Shown here: one piece after another, positions 50,745 to 60,325 of the stretch
Position numbering within the stretch: position 1 is the first letter of the stretch
How the letters are laid out: every line of letters begins with the position of its first letter
Origin: CAZWBR01 sp964632305
Lineage (GTDB): Bacteria; Bacteroidota; Bacteroidia; Bacteroidales; Prolixibacteraceae
Direction: 5' to 3'
Length of the DNA stretch: 64,000 bases
NCBI GenBank assembly: GCA_964632305.1
Contig: CAZWBR010000013.1
Location: 1 to 64,000 of the forward strand
The notes under the pieces: model-generated
Seen by the model: only the letters and a program-made list of their open reading frames with translations
What the model was told of the DNA's origin: nothing
Databases searched by the model: none
Program-made: the position numbers and the translations under genes

Positions 50745-51563
50745 TTAATAGAAGTTTTTAGTGGTTTTATTCCAGTAACGGATCAAGATAAATCCAAATA
50801 TCATACCCCCGAGGTGGGCAAAGTGGGCCACATTGCTGTTCGACTGGGTAATGCCAAGGTATAGTTCGATCAAACCATAAGCGGTGACAAAGTATTTGGC
50901 TTTTATCGGAACGGGCGGGAATAGAAGCATCAATTCGGTATTGGGGAAAAGCATCCCGAAAGCCAGCAGGATTCCGAAAACCGCGCCCGAAGCCCCGACA
51001 GTGGGGATATTAATCCGTTCGGCAAAAACCCTTTGGACCAGTTCGGTCCCTTGCTGAATGTAGGTCGGGTTTTCCGGCGATTCGTACCAGGCATTGATAA
51101 AGTCGTTGACCCAGGTGGCCGGATGATTGATATTGGCTTTAATGAACGACGCCATCAGGTCGGGCGACGGGGTATTGACAAAAGCGGTGACTGTTTTTTC
51201 GAGCGATGAAATTTCGAGGTAATTGACAAAAAGGTGCAGGGAGGCTGCCCCCAGGCCGGTGACGAAATAATAGAACAGAAAACGTTTGGGTCCCCACACC
51301 GTTTCCAGTATTTTCCCGAACATGTATAGTGCAAACATGTTGAACAGCAGGTGGGTAAAGCCTCCGTGCATAAAGAGATGGGTGACCAGTTGATAAGGCC
51401 TGAAGTTTGGCGATCCGGGATAATAGAGCCCGAGGGTGGCGGTCAGGTCAATCCCGACACTTTTCAAGGACCAGGTTGCGATCAGCATGACTATGTTGAT
51501 CATGATCAGGTTTTTCACAACCGGAGGCATCGAGAATGGTGAAGTGGGTCGATATTGTATCAT
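50745..51563 (-). CDS. Rhomboid family intramembrane serine protease (first of two)
   Basis: A 272-residue paralogue of the next gene. The Ser site is TVGASGAVFGILLAF (about residue 193) and the His site NVAHFAHLGGMIFGF (about residue 248). HGGFTHLLFNMFALYMFG gives the loop His and Asn. It has a longer loop between its second and third membrane segments (about residues 115-180) and no soluble C-terminal tail. The pair-plus-EEP order is a block that I recall from other Bacteroidota. Confidence 0.94.
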   Translation of the reverse strand: MIQYRPTSPFSMPPVVKNLIMINIVMLIATWSLKSVGIDLTATLGLYYPGSPNFRPYQLVTHLFMHGGFTHLLFNMFALYMFGKILETVWGPKRFLFYYFVTGLGAASLHLFVNYLEISSLEKTVTAFVNTPSPDLMASFIKANINHPATWVNDFINAWYESPENPTYIQQGTELVQRVFAERINIPTVGASGAVFGILLAFGMLFPNTELMLLFPPVPIKAKYFVTAYGLIELYLGITQSNSNVAHFAHLGGMIFGFILIRYWNKTTKNFY

Positions 51564-51617
51564 AGTAATTATTCTAATGACTGTTTACAAAAATAGGGAT
51601 AATGCAGATATTCCCCA

Positions 51618-53486
51618 CTATTTTAAGAGTTTTTCAAAATCCTGCAATGCAACAATTGAAACAATTTTTTTCCCGGAAGGGGAGAAGTTGGGGGTTTGGC
51701 AGGCGAACAGATTGTTGAATAGCGCCGTAATCTCATCCGGTTTTAACGAGGTCCCGTAATCAATGGCGGAAGTCTGGGCAAGGATGATGGCCAACCCCTC
51801 TTTCATTTCGTCCAACGCATCGATGGGGCGGCTCTTGAAAGCCTCCAGCGTTTTCTCGACCAGTTGTCGCGCATCGAGATGGCTTAACGAGCCGGGGATG
51901 CCATCGATGAAGAAGGTTCCGTTGTTGCCCTGCCTGATCTCGAACCCAAAGGCTTTGAGTTCGCTGCTCATGGCCTTCAGTATTTCAGCATCGGCTGCAT
52001 TCAGCTCTATCTGTTCGGGGAAGAGCATTCGCTGACTGATCGAAATATTTGAATCGATCACCTGCATGAAATGTTCGAAAAGGATGCGCTCATGGGCCCG
52101 ACGCTGGTCGATGACCATTAATCCCGATTTTACGGGAGTGATAATGTATTTGTTTTTTAGCTGAAGGAAATTAGACTGGCAACTGTCCGGTTTTCCTTCG
52201 TGGGAGATAGTTTGCTGAATAGCTTCTTCCTCTTCCTCCTCTTCGGAGAAGAAATTATCGGAAGCGGGGTAGGATTGATGGTCGGAGGTCCGTTCGAAAT
52301 CGTTGTAGAGACTCTCCCAATTGTTCAGATTGTCTTTTTCCCGGGGAGAAGAGGTCACCGGAGGGTAATGGACGGAGTCGAAAGGGTTATAATGGGGGTT
52401 GATCCGGATTTCAGGTTCCGGGACGCGGGTTCCCCAATCAGGGGCCAGCGGTATATTTATCGCGCCCTGCTGATCGAAATCGATGGAAGGCATCAGGTTA
52501 AATTTCCCGATCGATTCCCTCAGGCAGGCGAAGATAATTTGCCAGGCCGCCCGTTCGTCTTCAAACTTAATCTCCGTCTTGGTGGGATGGATGTTGATGT
52601 CGATGGTTGAGGGATCAACGTCGAAATAGAGGAAATAGGAGGGGAAGGTTTCCGGTGGCAGGATCCGTTCGTAAGCCTGGAGAACTGCTTTATGAAAGAA
52701 GGGATGTTTCATAAACCTTCCGTTCACAAAGAAGAATTGTTCGCCAAGGGTCTTACGGGCATATTTGGGTTGTCCGATAAAACCGGATATTTTGATCACG
52801 GAGGTTTCCGTATCGACCGGGATTAAGCTTTGATTGATGCCCTTTCCAAAGAGGCTGACAATCCGTTTCCTCCGGTTTTCGGAAGGTAATTCGTAAATAG
52901 CAGAGCCGTTATGGTAAAGCGACAGGGCGAGTTCGGGATTAGCCAGGGCTACCCGCTGGATCTCAGTAATGATATGTTTCAGCTCGGTGCTGTTCGATTT
53001 CAGAAATTTCCGGCGTGCCGGGACGTTAAAGAAAAGGTTTTTTACCTGGAAGTTGGTCCCTTCAGGGCAACTGTCCTCCATCTGTTTTTGTAAGGAAGAA
53101 CCCAGTATATGGATATAGGTTCCCAGCTCCTCGCCTTTTTTGCGGGTCCTCAGTTCCACATCGGCTACCGCGGCAATCGATGCGAGCGCTTCGCCCCGGA
53201 AGCCCATTGTCCGGATGGCAAAAAGGTCGGAGGCTTCGCGGATCTTTGAGGTGGCATGGCGTTCGAACGACATACGCGCATCGGTGGGAGACATGCCAAT
53301 GCCATTATCGATAATCTGAACCAGTGTTCGCCCCGAATCTTTCAGGTTGACAGTGACCGAGGTGGCCCCGGCATCAATGGCATTTTCAACAAGCTCTTTA
53401 ACAATCGAGGCAGGCCGCTGGATCACTTCGCCGGCTGCAATCTGATTGGCTACTGAATCGGGTAATAGCTGGATAATATCCGCCAC
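51618..53486 (-). CDS. mutL: DNA mismatch repair protein MutL
   Basis: Links mismatch recognition by MutS to downstream steps. From GTG 53486 it has 622 residues and starts with the canonical VADIIQLLPDSVANQIAAGEVIQRP. The GHKL ATPase has ELVENAIDAGAT, IIDNGIGM and TMGFRGEALASI. The C-terminal dimerisation domain holds IDQRRAHERILFEHF (Asp460), where endonuclease-active MutL has D-Q-H-A-x-x-E-x-x-x-x-E; the H and A are both Arg here. ACQTPNFSPSGKK is the other end motif. The open frame extends upstream to 53708 but overlaps a separate small gene. Confidence 0.95.
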   Translation of the reverse strand: MADIIQLLPDSVANQIAAGEVIQRPASIVKELVENAIDAGATSVTVNLKDSGRTLVQIIDNGIGMSPTDARMSFERHATSKIREASDLFAIRTMGFRGEALASIAAVADVELRTRKKGEELGTYIHILGSSLQKQMEDSCPEGTNFQVKNLFFNVPARRKFLKSNSTELKHIITEIQRVALANPELALSLYHNGSAIYELPSENRRKRIVSLFGKGINQSLIPVDTETSVIKISGFIGQPKYARKTLGEQFFFVNGRFMKHPFFHKAVLQAYERILPPETFPSYFLYFDVDPSTIDINIHPTKTEIKFEDERAAWQIIFACLRESIGKFNLMPSIDFDQQGAINIPLAPDWGTRVPEPEIRINPHYNPFDSVHYPPVTSSPREKDNLNNWESLYNDFERTSDHQSYPASDNFFSEEEEEEEAIQQTISHEGKPDSCQSNFLQLKNKYIITPVKSGLMVIDQRRAHERILFEHFMQVIDSNISISQRMLFPEQIELNAADAEILKAMSSELKAFGFEIRQGNNGTFFIDGIPGSLSHLDARQLVEKTLEAFKSRPIDALDEMKEGLAIILAQTSAIDYGTSLKPDEITALFNNLFACQTPNFSPSGKKIVSIVALQDFEKLLK

Positions 53487-53502
53487 GTTCTGTAAGGATT
53501 GG

Positions 53503-53799
53503 TTATCGTAAAAATAGGTAGGCCAGCATAGCCAGGATGAAGACCCATAACAACACCTTGACGGTCCTGTTGTTTTTAAGGCTCTCATGCATAGCCCCTG
53601 AACCGCGGTGCCCCCTGAACGATCCCTTGATCGTAGACCGGTAATCACCCAGGGTTCTGATCCCTCGTTCCTCGTCAATTTCTTTTCGGATGCGAGCTTC
53701 GCGCGCATCTCTCTTTTCCTGTTCGGGATCGTAAAACCGGTAGGGAATATTGAATTGCCGCTGCGGTTTCTTCAGATATTTAAAAAAGGTGAGTGCCAT
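53503..53799 (-). CDS. Small membrane protein upstream of mutL
   Basis: The 98-residue product has a basic, charged N-terminal part (FNIPYRFYDPEQEKRDAREARIRKEIDEERG) and one C-terminal membrane segment (VKVLLWVFILAMLAYLF). I recall similar small tail-anchored proteins beside mutL in other Bacteroidota, without known function. It lies 16 bp from the mutL GTG and probably shares its transcript. Confidence 0.72.
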   Translation of the reverse strand: MALTFFKYLKKPQRQFNIPYRFYDPEQEKRDAREARIRKEIDEERGIRTLGDYRSTIKGSFRGHRGSGAMHESLKNNRTVKVLLWVFILAMLAYLFLR

Positions 53800-54013
53800 C
53801 TCTTTTCTTTTCTTGATTGGTTACAAATATAAGGGTTATTTTTTCGCCTTCTTAATTCATATTGCCAAATTCCGAGCCATATCCTGTTTTTTGTTTTGCT
53901 TTCTCCTTCTCATAAAGATTGTTATGCCGGAAATTGATTGAAGTTTTACTTTATGTCAGAGAAAAAACTTATCTTTAAAGGATGAACTGAAAAATCCTGT
54001 CCTGACTTTTGCC

Positions 54014-55549
54014 ATGCTTGTAAAAACCTACGGAAGCGCTGTTCATGGGATCGATGCGACCACCATAATAATCGAGACGGATGTTTCGAGGGGAATCAGG
54101 TATAATATGGTCGGTTTGCCCGACAACGCGGTACGAGAAAGTCAGCAGCGTATCGATTCGGCCTTACGTTTCAACAACTACAAGCTCCCCGGCAAAAAGA
54201 TCGTGATTAATATGGCGCCTGCCGATATTCGGAAAGAAGGGTCGGCCTATGATCTGCCTATCGCGATGGGCATCCTGGCCGCTTCGGAACAGATTTACGC
54301 GCCCGAGATCCACCGTTATGTCATGATGGGAGAACTGTCGCTCGACGGGGGTCTCCAGCCGGTAAAAGGGGTCTTACCCATAGCCGTCCGTGCAAGGGAA
54401 GAGGGGTTCGAAGGATTTATCGTTCCGAAGCAGAATGCCAGGGAGGCCGCCGTGGTCGATCGTTTAAAGATATATGGCGTTGAAAACATCAAAGAGGTTA
54501 TCGATTTTTTTACTGGTCAGAGATCGATAGAACAGACCATTGTCGATACCCGTCAGGAGTTTAATGCAAAGGTCAATACGTTCGATATTGATTTCTCGGA
54601 TGTAAAGGGACAGGAAAATGTCAAACGGGCTCTTGAGATTGCCGCGGCAGGCTCCCATAACCTGATCATGATCGGTCCCCCGGGCGCCGGTAAAACGATG
54701 CTGGCAAAAAGAATTCCCACGATCCTTCCCCCGTTTACACTGCGGGAGGCATTGGAAACGACAAAGATCCATTCCGTAGCCGGGAAGATCGAACGGGATA
54801 CCTCACTGATGGTCAGACGTCCGTTCCGAAGTCCGCACCATACTATTTCGGATGTTGCCCTTGTAGGCGGGGGGACCTTCCCCCAACCCGGGGAGATATC
54901 GCTGGCTCATAACGGCGTTCTGTTCCTGGATGAATTGCCGGAATTTAAGCGTGCGGTTCTGGAAGTGATGCGGCAACCGCTGGAGGATCGACAGATCACG
55001 GTTTCACGGGCTAAGTTTTCAGTCGAATATCCTGCCAGCTTTATGTTGGTGGCCTCGATGAATCCCTGCCCCTGCGGGTTTTACAACCACCCGACCAAAC
55101 AGTGTGTCTGTGCCCCCGGGATGGTCCAGAAATACCTGAACCGCATCTCAGGGCCTCTGCTCGACCGGATTGATATTCACCTGGAGGTGGTCCCGGTCCC
55201 CTTTAATAAACTGGCTGAGATGAAGCCTGGTGAAACGAGTTCCGCGATACGGGAAAGGGTCATCAAAGCCCGCGATATACAGCGTGAACGGTTTGCCGAT
55301 AGCGGCATCTATGCCAATGCGCAGATGAGTTCCCGAATGCTCAGGAAATACTGTAACCCGGATGAGGCTGGCCATGCCATCCTGAAAAACGCCATGGAGA
55401 AGCTGGGACTATCGGCACGGGCTTATGACCGGATATTAAAGGTGGCCCGAACGATCGCCGATCTCGAAGGGGCTGAATCAATCCTGGCTTCCCACTTGGG
55501 AGAGGCTATTCAATACCGCAGTCTCGACAGGGAAGGATGGGGGGCTTGA
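54014..55549 (+). CDS. comM: YifB/ComM family Mg-chelatase-like AAA+ ATPase
   Basis: A 511-residue hexameric helicase-like ATPase; ComM promotes branch migration during natural transformation in some bacteria. The N-terminal ChlI-like domain has GLPDNAVRESQQRIDSAL. The AAA+ core has Walker A GPPGAGKTMLAKR (about residues 216-228), Walker B GVLFLDELPEF (about residues 298-308) and RPFRSPHHTISDVAL. A zinc-knuckle-like NPCPCGFYNHPTKQCVC follows, then the C-terminal YifB domain with SARAYDRILKVARTIADLEG. It appears to be monocistronic. Confidence 0.95.
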   Translation: MLVKTYGSAVHGIDATTIIIETDVSRGIRYNMVGLPDNAVRESQQRIDSALRFNNYKLPGKKIVINMAPADIRKEGSAYDLPIAMGILAASEQIYAPEIHRYVMMGELSLDGGLQPVKGVLPIAVRAREEGFEGFIVPKQNAREAAVVDRLKIYGVENIKEVIDFFTGQRSIEQTIVDTRQEFNAKVNTFDIDFSDVKGQENVKRALEIAAAGSHNLIMIGPPGAGKTMLAKRIPTILPPFTLREALETTKIHSVAGKIERDTSLMVRRPFRSPHHTISDVALVGGGTFPQPGEISLAHNGVLFLDELPEFKRAVLEVMRQPLEDRQITVSRAKFSVEYPASFMLVASMNPCPCGFYNHPTKQCVCAPGMVQKYLNRISGPLLDRIDIHLEVVPVPFNKLAEMKPGETSSAIRERVIKARDIQRERFADSGIYANAQMSSRMLRKYCNPDEAGHAILKNAMEKLGLSARAYDRILKVARTIADLEGAESILASHLGEAIQYRSLDREGWGA

Positions 55550-56092
55550 GGTTGTTGGGCTGGTGATACTATTTCGGAAGTGATAGCTATTTTTTATTGT
55601 GATGCGATGGTTTATAGTAACTTATAGCGTTTTATATCAAAGGCTAAATAAACTTTTAAAACCGGATTTTTAGTCGTGCAGCATTAATAAAAACTTAATT
55701 GAGGCGGTTGAAATTGTTGGTTTTTATGTAATATTGTAAGGCTAATGATAACCTGCTTGTTCTTTGTGATGATGAAAAAAATGAATTGAGTCAAAGATTA
55801 TCCCACACATGTTTTTTTGAGAAGGCTTTACAGAGAGATGTTTATTCAAAGAAGCTATTCTTTGATAAGAATAGCTATTGATACAATCTCCGCAATGTTT
55901 TAAGTTAATTGGTTCAATGGCAATCCGGTTTTTTGGCAATTTGATCATGAACTTCAAGGATTAAAGAGATCCGTGATCCGGTTTAATAATTTTGGAAGTA
56001 TCTGTCTGTCTGAAGGAAAGAATTGCTCTTCGGTTTTTGGTGCAGGAATATTGAGGATTCTATTTTGTAGTATAAATAAAACTTAATGACTT
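55550..56092. other. 543-bp AT-rich intergenic region
   Basis: No gene can be supported. One minus-strand frame of 71 codons (55742-55957) reads through it, but its start would be TTG or a late ATG and it has no recognisable pattern. A near-miss -7 element (CTATTTTG) lies at about 56060 before the GH43 gene. Confidence 0.5.
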
Positions 56093-57268
56093 ATGAAGAA
56101 AACGTTTACTCTTTCTTTTGCAGTTTTTTTGGTTGCATCACTCGTGTCGTGCAGCTCAAACCCAACTCCTCCGCCCGCACAAGCGGAGGTTAAAAAAACG
56201 CTTGTCCCAACCGTGACCATTCCCGCGCCCGCCGGATCGAAAGGATTTGGTATGCCTCAAACTCCTGTGGCAGGACAAGCCGCACCAGCCCCCGCCCCCA
56301 GAAGAGCGGGAGGTGCCAGTGTGACCGAAGAGCGGGAAATCAAGACCATGCCTATTGATTCGATGAGCATGAGTGATCCGTATATCCTTGCTGATGAGGC
56401 GACGAAAACCTATTTCATGACCGGCAGCGGCGGCGGTATTTATAAAAGTACTGACCTGAAAAACTGGACTGGGCCTTACGGCGCTTACGATACCCGAGGA
56501 ACCTGGATGGAAGGGATCAATTTTGTGGCTGCCGCTGAAATCCATAAGGTTAATGGCAAATACTATTATGCGGCTTCTTTTGGCGACCGCAATGAATTAG
56601 TTGATGTTGTTCCCCGCCGGTACAATATTTACCGTCATCAAACCATGATACTGGAATCGGACAAGCCGGATGGACCTTTCAAACTGGCCAATACTGATCC
56701 TAACTACGACTATCTTCCGCATCACATGGATATTATCGACGGATCGATCTGGTATGAAGACGGGATCCCCTATTTCGTTTTTGTTAATGAATGGATGCAA
56801 ACCGTTGATGGAACGATGGAATATGTGAAGCTTTCACCCGATTTGAGCAAAACCATTAGCGATCGTACCTTGCTTTTCCATGCCAGCGAAGCTCCCTGGG
56901 CTCTCGAAATGGTCGGGAACCAGGAGATGACTTATGGCTTGAAGCTTAACGGTTGGGTAACCGACGGGCCTGAGCTTTTCAGAACCAAAACCGGTAAGTT
57001 GGGGATGTTATGGTCAAGCTGGGGCGTAGGCCGCTATAATCAGGGGGTATGTTACTCAGAGTCCGGTACCATTGACGGGCCTTGGATTCAGGAGGAAAAG
57101 CCTTTTGTTGGGGATAACTCCGGACACGGAATGTTGTTTACCACCTTTGACGGGAAACGACTGCTCGTCATTCATCATGCCGAAGGTGACGGACCTCGCA
57201 AACCACGTTATTATGAAATCGATGATTCAGGCGATAAACTGGTTCTTGGACCAAGATATAATCCCTGA
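56093..57268 (+). CDS. Glycoside hydrolase family 43-like lipoprotein
   Basis: A probable arabinan/xylan-side-chain hydrolase of 391 residues. A lipoprotein signal (VASLVSC, Cys20) and a Pro/Ala-rich linker (about residues 22-80) precede a five-bladed propeller. Expected acidic residues are visible: Asp in SMSDPYILADE (about residue 95), Asp in HHMDIIDGSIWYEDG (about residue 220) and Glu in VTDGPELFRT (about residue 294). The end GHGMLFTTFDGKRLLVIHHAEG is typical. Envelope-anchored, probably facing outward. It is followed after 44 bp by a CE1-type esterase, which suggests joint action on acylated plant hemicellulose. Confidence 0.85.
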   Translation: MKKTFTLSFAVFLVASLVSCSSNPTPPPAQAEVKKTLVPTVTIPAPAGSKGFGMPQTPVAGQAAPAPAPRRAGGASVTEEREIKTMPIDSMSMSDPYILADEATKTYFMTGSGGGIYKSTDLKNWTGPYGAYDTRGTWMEGINFVAAAEIHKVNGKYYYAASFGDRNELVDVVPRRYNIYRHQTMILESDKPDGPFKLANTDPNYDYLPHHMDIIDGSIWYEDGIPYFVFVNEWMQTVDGTMEYVKLSPDLSKTISDRTLLFHASEAPWALEMVGNQEMTYGLKLNGWVTDGPELFRTKTGKLGMLWSSWGVGRYNQGVCYSESGTIDGPWIQEEKPFVGDNSGHGMLFTTFDGKRLLVIHHAEGDGPRKPRYYEIDDSGDKLVLGPRYNP

Positions 57269-57312
57269 TTAGTTAGGGTTTAGTTGTTATTTTTAATTCT
57301 AAAACATTAATT

Positions 57313-58512
57313 ATGAAGAAAATTATTTCCTTGATTGCTGCAGTTATGGTTTGTGGTGTGGCTTCTGCCCAGTTCGCCGGAATCATGCAGCGCGGCGCGC
57401 AGGTTGAAATACTTCCTGAGGGTTATAAACCCAATGCCTGCAATATTTTCCTTAACCAGTACCCGGCGGTCAATGCTCAGACCCGTCAGGTGATGTTCAG
57501 AGTAGCGGCACCTACTGCTCAGAAGGTTCAGATCGATCTGGCCAACAAAAAATACGACATGACAAAGGACGACAAGGGGAATTGGACCTGTACGACAGAT
57601 CCTCAGGTCGTTGGTTTCCATTACTATGCTGTTGTTATTGACGGTGTGTCAGTAATGGATCGCAATACGGAAGCCTATTTTGGCAGTAACTGGGAATCAT
57701 CGGGCATTGAAATTCCCGAAGGACCGGAAGGTAACTACTACCGCTTCAATAAAAGCATCCCTCACGGACACGTCCGCTCCATCAATTACTGGTCAGAAAT
57801 CAACGGTATGGAACGTCACATTAATGTCTATGTGCCTGCCGAATATGACCAGAACCCGACCAAGAAGTATCCGGTGCTTTACCTGCTTCACGGATGGGGT
57901 GAAGATGAAAACGGATGGTCCAATCAAGGTCACATGGACAATATCATGGATGGTCTGATCGCTTCGGGCAAGGCTGTTCCAATGATTGTAGTTATGGAAT
58001 GCGGCGACGTTAAAGCCAGCCCCGATGTGCGCAAACCTTCTGTTGACGTGACCCAGATTTTTGCCACAGATTTGATTCCTTATATTGATAAAGCTTTCCG
58101 CACCAAGGCTGACAAGCAGAACCGCGCTATGGCCGGCTTATCCAGAGGGGGCGGACAGACTACCAGCACGGTCTTTGCCAATATGGATAAATTTGCCTGG
58201 ATGGGTACTTTCAGCGGATTCTTCATGGGCGGAATGGGCAGGAATACCGGAGGCGCTGCAAGCACCCCGGCGAACATGATTGAAACGGCTTTCAACGGTG
58301 TGTTCAAAGATGCTGCTACTTTTGATAAACAGATGAACCTGTTATTCATCAGTACCGGTACTGAAGAAAACAGCCCGAAGGCTTCTGTTGATGCCCTTAA
58401 GGCTCATGGCATCAAGAATATTGTTTACCACGAATCACAGGGAACAGCCCATGAATGGCTGACCTGGCGCAGGGCGCTTAATGATTTTGCCCCAAGATTA
58501 TTCAAGAAATAA
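57313..58512 (+). CDS. Secreted CE1-type esterase with N-terminal E-set domain
   Basis: The 399-residue product has a signal peptide (ISLIAAVMVCGVASAQF), an N-terminal CBM48-like E-set domain (about residues 50-125: QVMFRVAAPTAQKVQIDL), and an alpha/beta hydrolase (about residues 150-399). The nucleophile is in MAGLSRGGGQT (Ser about 276) and the catalytic His in GTAHEWLTWRRAL (about residue 379). This layout fits feruloyl or acetyl xylan esterases of CE1. It probably removes acyl groups before or alongside the GH43 enzyme upstream. A terminator follows. Confidence 0.9.
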   Translation: MKKIISLIAAVMVCGVASAQFAGIMQRGAQVEILPEGYKPNACNIFLNQYPAVNAQTRQVMFRVAAPTAQKVQIDLANKKYDMTKDDKGNWTCTTDPQVVGFHYYAVVIDGVSVMDRNTEAYFGSNWESSGIEIPEGPEGNYYRFNKSIPHGHVRSINYWSEINGMERHINVYVPAEYDQNPTKKYPVLYLLHGWGEDENGWSNQGHMDNIMDGLIASGKAVPMIVVMECGDVKASPDVRKPSVDVTQIFATDLIPYIDKAFRTKADKQNRAMAGLSRGGGQTTSTVFANMDKFAWMGTFSGFFMGGMGRNTGGAASTPANMIETAFNGVFKDAATFDKQMNLLFISTGTEENSPKASVDALKAHGIKNIVYHESQGTAHEWLTWRRALNDFAPRLFKK

Positions 58513-58536
58513 AAAAGCTATATATTGCTTTTCGTG

Positions 58537-58569
58537 AATCCCTGCACAAAAAATGCAGGGATTCTTTTT
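58537..58569 (+). terminator. Terminator of the GH43-esterase pair
   Basis: AATCCCTGCA (58537-58546) pairs with TGCAGGGATT (58554-58563), loop of seven, then a T-run. Confidence 0.9.
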
Positions 58570-58933
58570 GGCATGTCCTTAACAATGTTTCAGGTATTCT
58601 CTAAAAATTGATTTAATCAGGGTAATGCGGTCATATCCAAAGTATGTGCCCTGAATATATTAATGCGTTCCGAAAACAAATTATGGCTAAAGATTCGGAC
58701 TTTTTGAATTTTGAGCCTGATACGAAATGCTATAATTTAAAAAATGATTATTGAGTCTTATATAGCGATCGTGTTTTTATCGATATTTGCAGCCGTAACC
58801 GAAAAAGAATTGCTTTAGCCTGGTTCTATCATAGATGTCGGTCGGCGATTGATCTGATTCGAAATGAAGAACCACCGGTCGGGATGAAGTAATTTGATTG
58901 TAAAAATCTTTAACTTGCATAAAAACAATTAAC
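58570..58933. other. 364-bp intergenic region before ppa
   Basis: A small inverted repeat TCAGGG...CCCTGA (near 58617-58655) is visible. Close to ppa there is TAACTTGC, a poor fit to the -7 consensus. No gene was found. Confidence 0.5.
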
Positions 58934-59608
58934 ATGACAGATAAATTTTCCGATCCTATTGGCCGATTAATGGGACTTCGATATAAATCGCACCCGTGGC
59001 ATGGTGTATTTATTGGCCATCAGGCGCCTGAAAAAGTGACGGCTTTTATCGAAGTGGTTCCCACCGATACCGTCAAATACGAAGTGGATAAAGATACCGG
59101 CTACCTGAAAATCGACCGGCCGCAACAGTATTCCAATGTTGTTCCGGCGCTCTACGGATTTATCCCTCAAACTTACTGCGGGAAGAAAGTGGGCGAATAT
59201 TGTATGGATAAAACCGGTAGGACCAGCATTAAAGGTGATGGTGACCCCATTGATATTGTTGTCCTTACCGAGAAAACCATTCACCACGGCGACCTTTTGG
59301 TTACGGCCAAACCGATTGGCGGATTGCGCATGATCGATGGCAACGAGGCTGACGATAAGATTATTGCCGTGTTGAACAATGATTTCGTTTACGGCGATTT
59401 CACCTCCTTAAAGGATGTCCCAGAAACGATTATTACCCGTTTGCGCCATTATTTCCTGACCTATAAAGATATACCTGGTGAGGCAAGGCATACCGTGATT
59501 GAAGCCGTCTACGATCGCGAAGAGGCATTAGAAGTGATTAACGCTTCAATTGAGGATTACACCAACCGTTTCGACAATCTGGGCAAGATGCTCCTGCTCG
59601 ATGACTGA
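58934..59608 (+). CDS. ppa: Inorganic pyrophosphatase (family I)
   Basis: Hydrolyses pyrophosphate to phosphate, driving biosynthesis; cytoplasmic. The 224 residues are longer than the E. coli enzyme, as in other Bacteroidota. The signature GDGDPIDIVVLTEK (about residues 99-112) holds the metal-binding aspartates. YEVDKDTGYLKIDRP and PALYGFIPQTYC are family landmarks. It is monocistronic with a strong terminator. Confidence 0.94.
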   Translation: MTDKFSDPIGRLMGLRYKSHPWHGVFIGHQAPEKVTAFIEVVPTDTVKYEVDKDTGYLKIDRPQQYSNVVPALYGFIPQTYCGKKVGEYCMDKTGRTSIKGDGDPIDIVVLTEKTIHHGDLLVTAKPIGGLRMIDGNEADDKIIAVLNNDFVYGDFTSLKDVPETIITRLRHYFLTYKDIPGEARHTVIEAVYDREEALEVINASIEDYTNRFDNLGKMLLLDD

Positions 59609-59629
59609 GAAATGTTGAGTATTCCAAAT

Positions 59630-59684
59630 AAAAAGAGATCGGGTGATTCGTATAGATTTATAGAATCACCCGATCTCTTTTTAT
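59630..59684. terminator. Long terminator between ppa and folA (bidirectional)
   Basis: AAAGAGATCGGGTGATTC (59632-59649) pairs exactly with GAATCACCCGATCTCTTT (59663-59680), 18 bp with a 13-nt loop, and A/T runs on both sides. It serves both converging genes. Confidence 0.92.
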
Positions 59685-59722
59685 TTGTTTATTTCCTGCC
59701 GCTTGAATGATCCGGTTCTTAT

Positions 59723-60217
59723 TTATTCCCTCGTCAGGTTCAGGTACGAGTAGTTGAATCCGTTCTTTTCATCGCGATGCTCTTCACGCGATTCCTCGGT
59801 CCATTCTTCGTAATTGATGGATGGGAAGAAGGTGTCAGCCTCGAAATCCCGGTGGACCAACGTGAGGTAAAGCTTTCCTGCCAGTGGATAGAACTGCCGG
59901 TAAATCATGCCGCCTCCTATGATAAAGGCCTCTTTTTCGTTGGCTACCATCTCTACGGCTTCATCGATCGAATAGGCTGTTTCACATCCGGGGAAAGTCT
60001 CACCCGGAAGGTCCGTAATCACGATATTACGTCGATTGGGCAACGGGCCGTTCGGAAGTGAAAAGAGTGTCCGTTTTCCCATAATGACGGCACATCCCGA
60101 GGTTATCTTCTTAAATCTTTTCAGATCGTTCGGCAGATGGAACAACAGATCATTATCTTTCCCTATGGCGAAATTTTGCGCGATGGCAACAATTATGGAG
60201 ATATTCTTGTGGATCAT
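59723..60217 (-). CDS. folA: Dihydrofolate reductase
   Basis: Regenerates tetrahydrofolate with NADPH. The 164 residues are standard. Landmarks are ISIIVAIAQNFAIGKDNDLLFHLPNDLKRFKKIT (active-site Asp in LPNDLKRF), VIMGKRTLFSLPNGPLPNRRNIVI and AFIIGGGMIYRQFYPLAGKLYLTLVH. It lies 108 bp downstream of thyA on the same strand. ThyA makes dihydrofolate, which FolA recycles. Confidence 0.95.
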   Translation of the reverse strand: MIHKNISIIVAIAQNFAIGKDNDLLFHLPNDLKRFKKITSGCAVIMGKRTLFSLPNGPLPNRRNIVITDLPGETFPGCETAYSIDEAVEMVANEKEAFIIGGGMIYRQFYPLAGKLYLTLVHRDFEADTFFPSINYEEWTEESREEHRDEKNGFNYSYLNLTRE

Positions 60218-60325
60218 TCGTTGGATTTGTAAAGAGCTTAATACTTAATGAAATCTGTACGTCTTTCCTGATGATGGACAGGCAGGTTGATGATTGGAAT
60301 ATAATACCAACTGTCGTCCTGTTTT

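Noticed and set aside
53487..53708. N-terminal extension of MutL
   Set aside because: The added residues have no MutL counterpart and overlap the separate small membrane-protein gene; the GTG at 53486 gives the canonical start.
55742..55957. 71-codon minus-strand frame with Cys and His residues (possible small peptide)
   Set aside because: AT-rich gap, TTG or late ATG start, no signal or family pattern and no partner genes; chance is the simpler reading.
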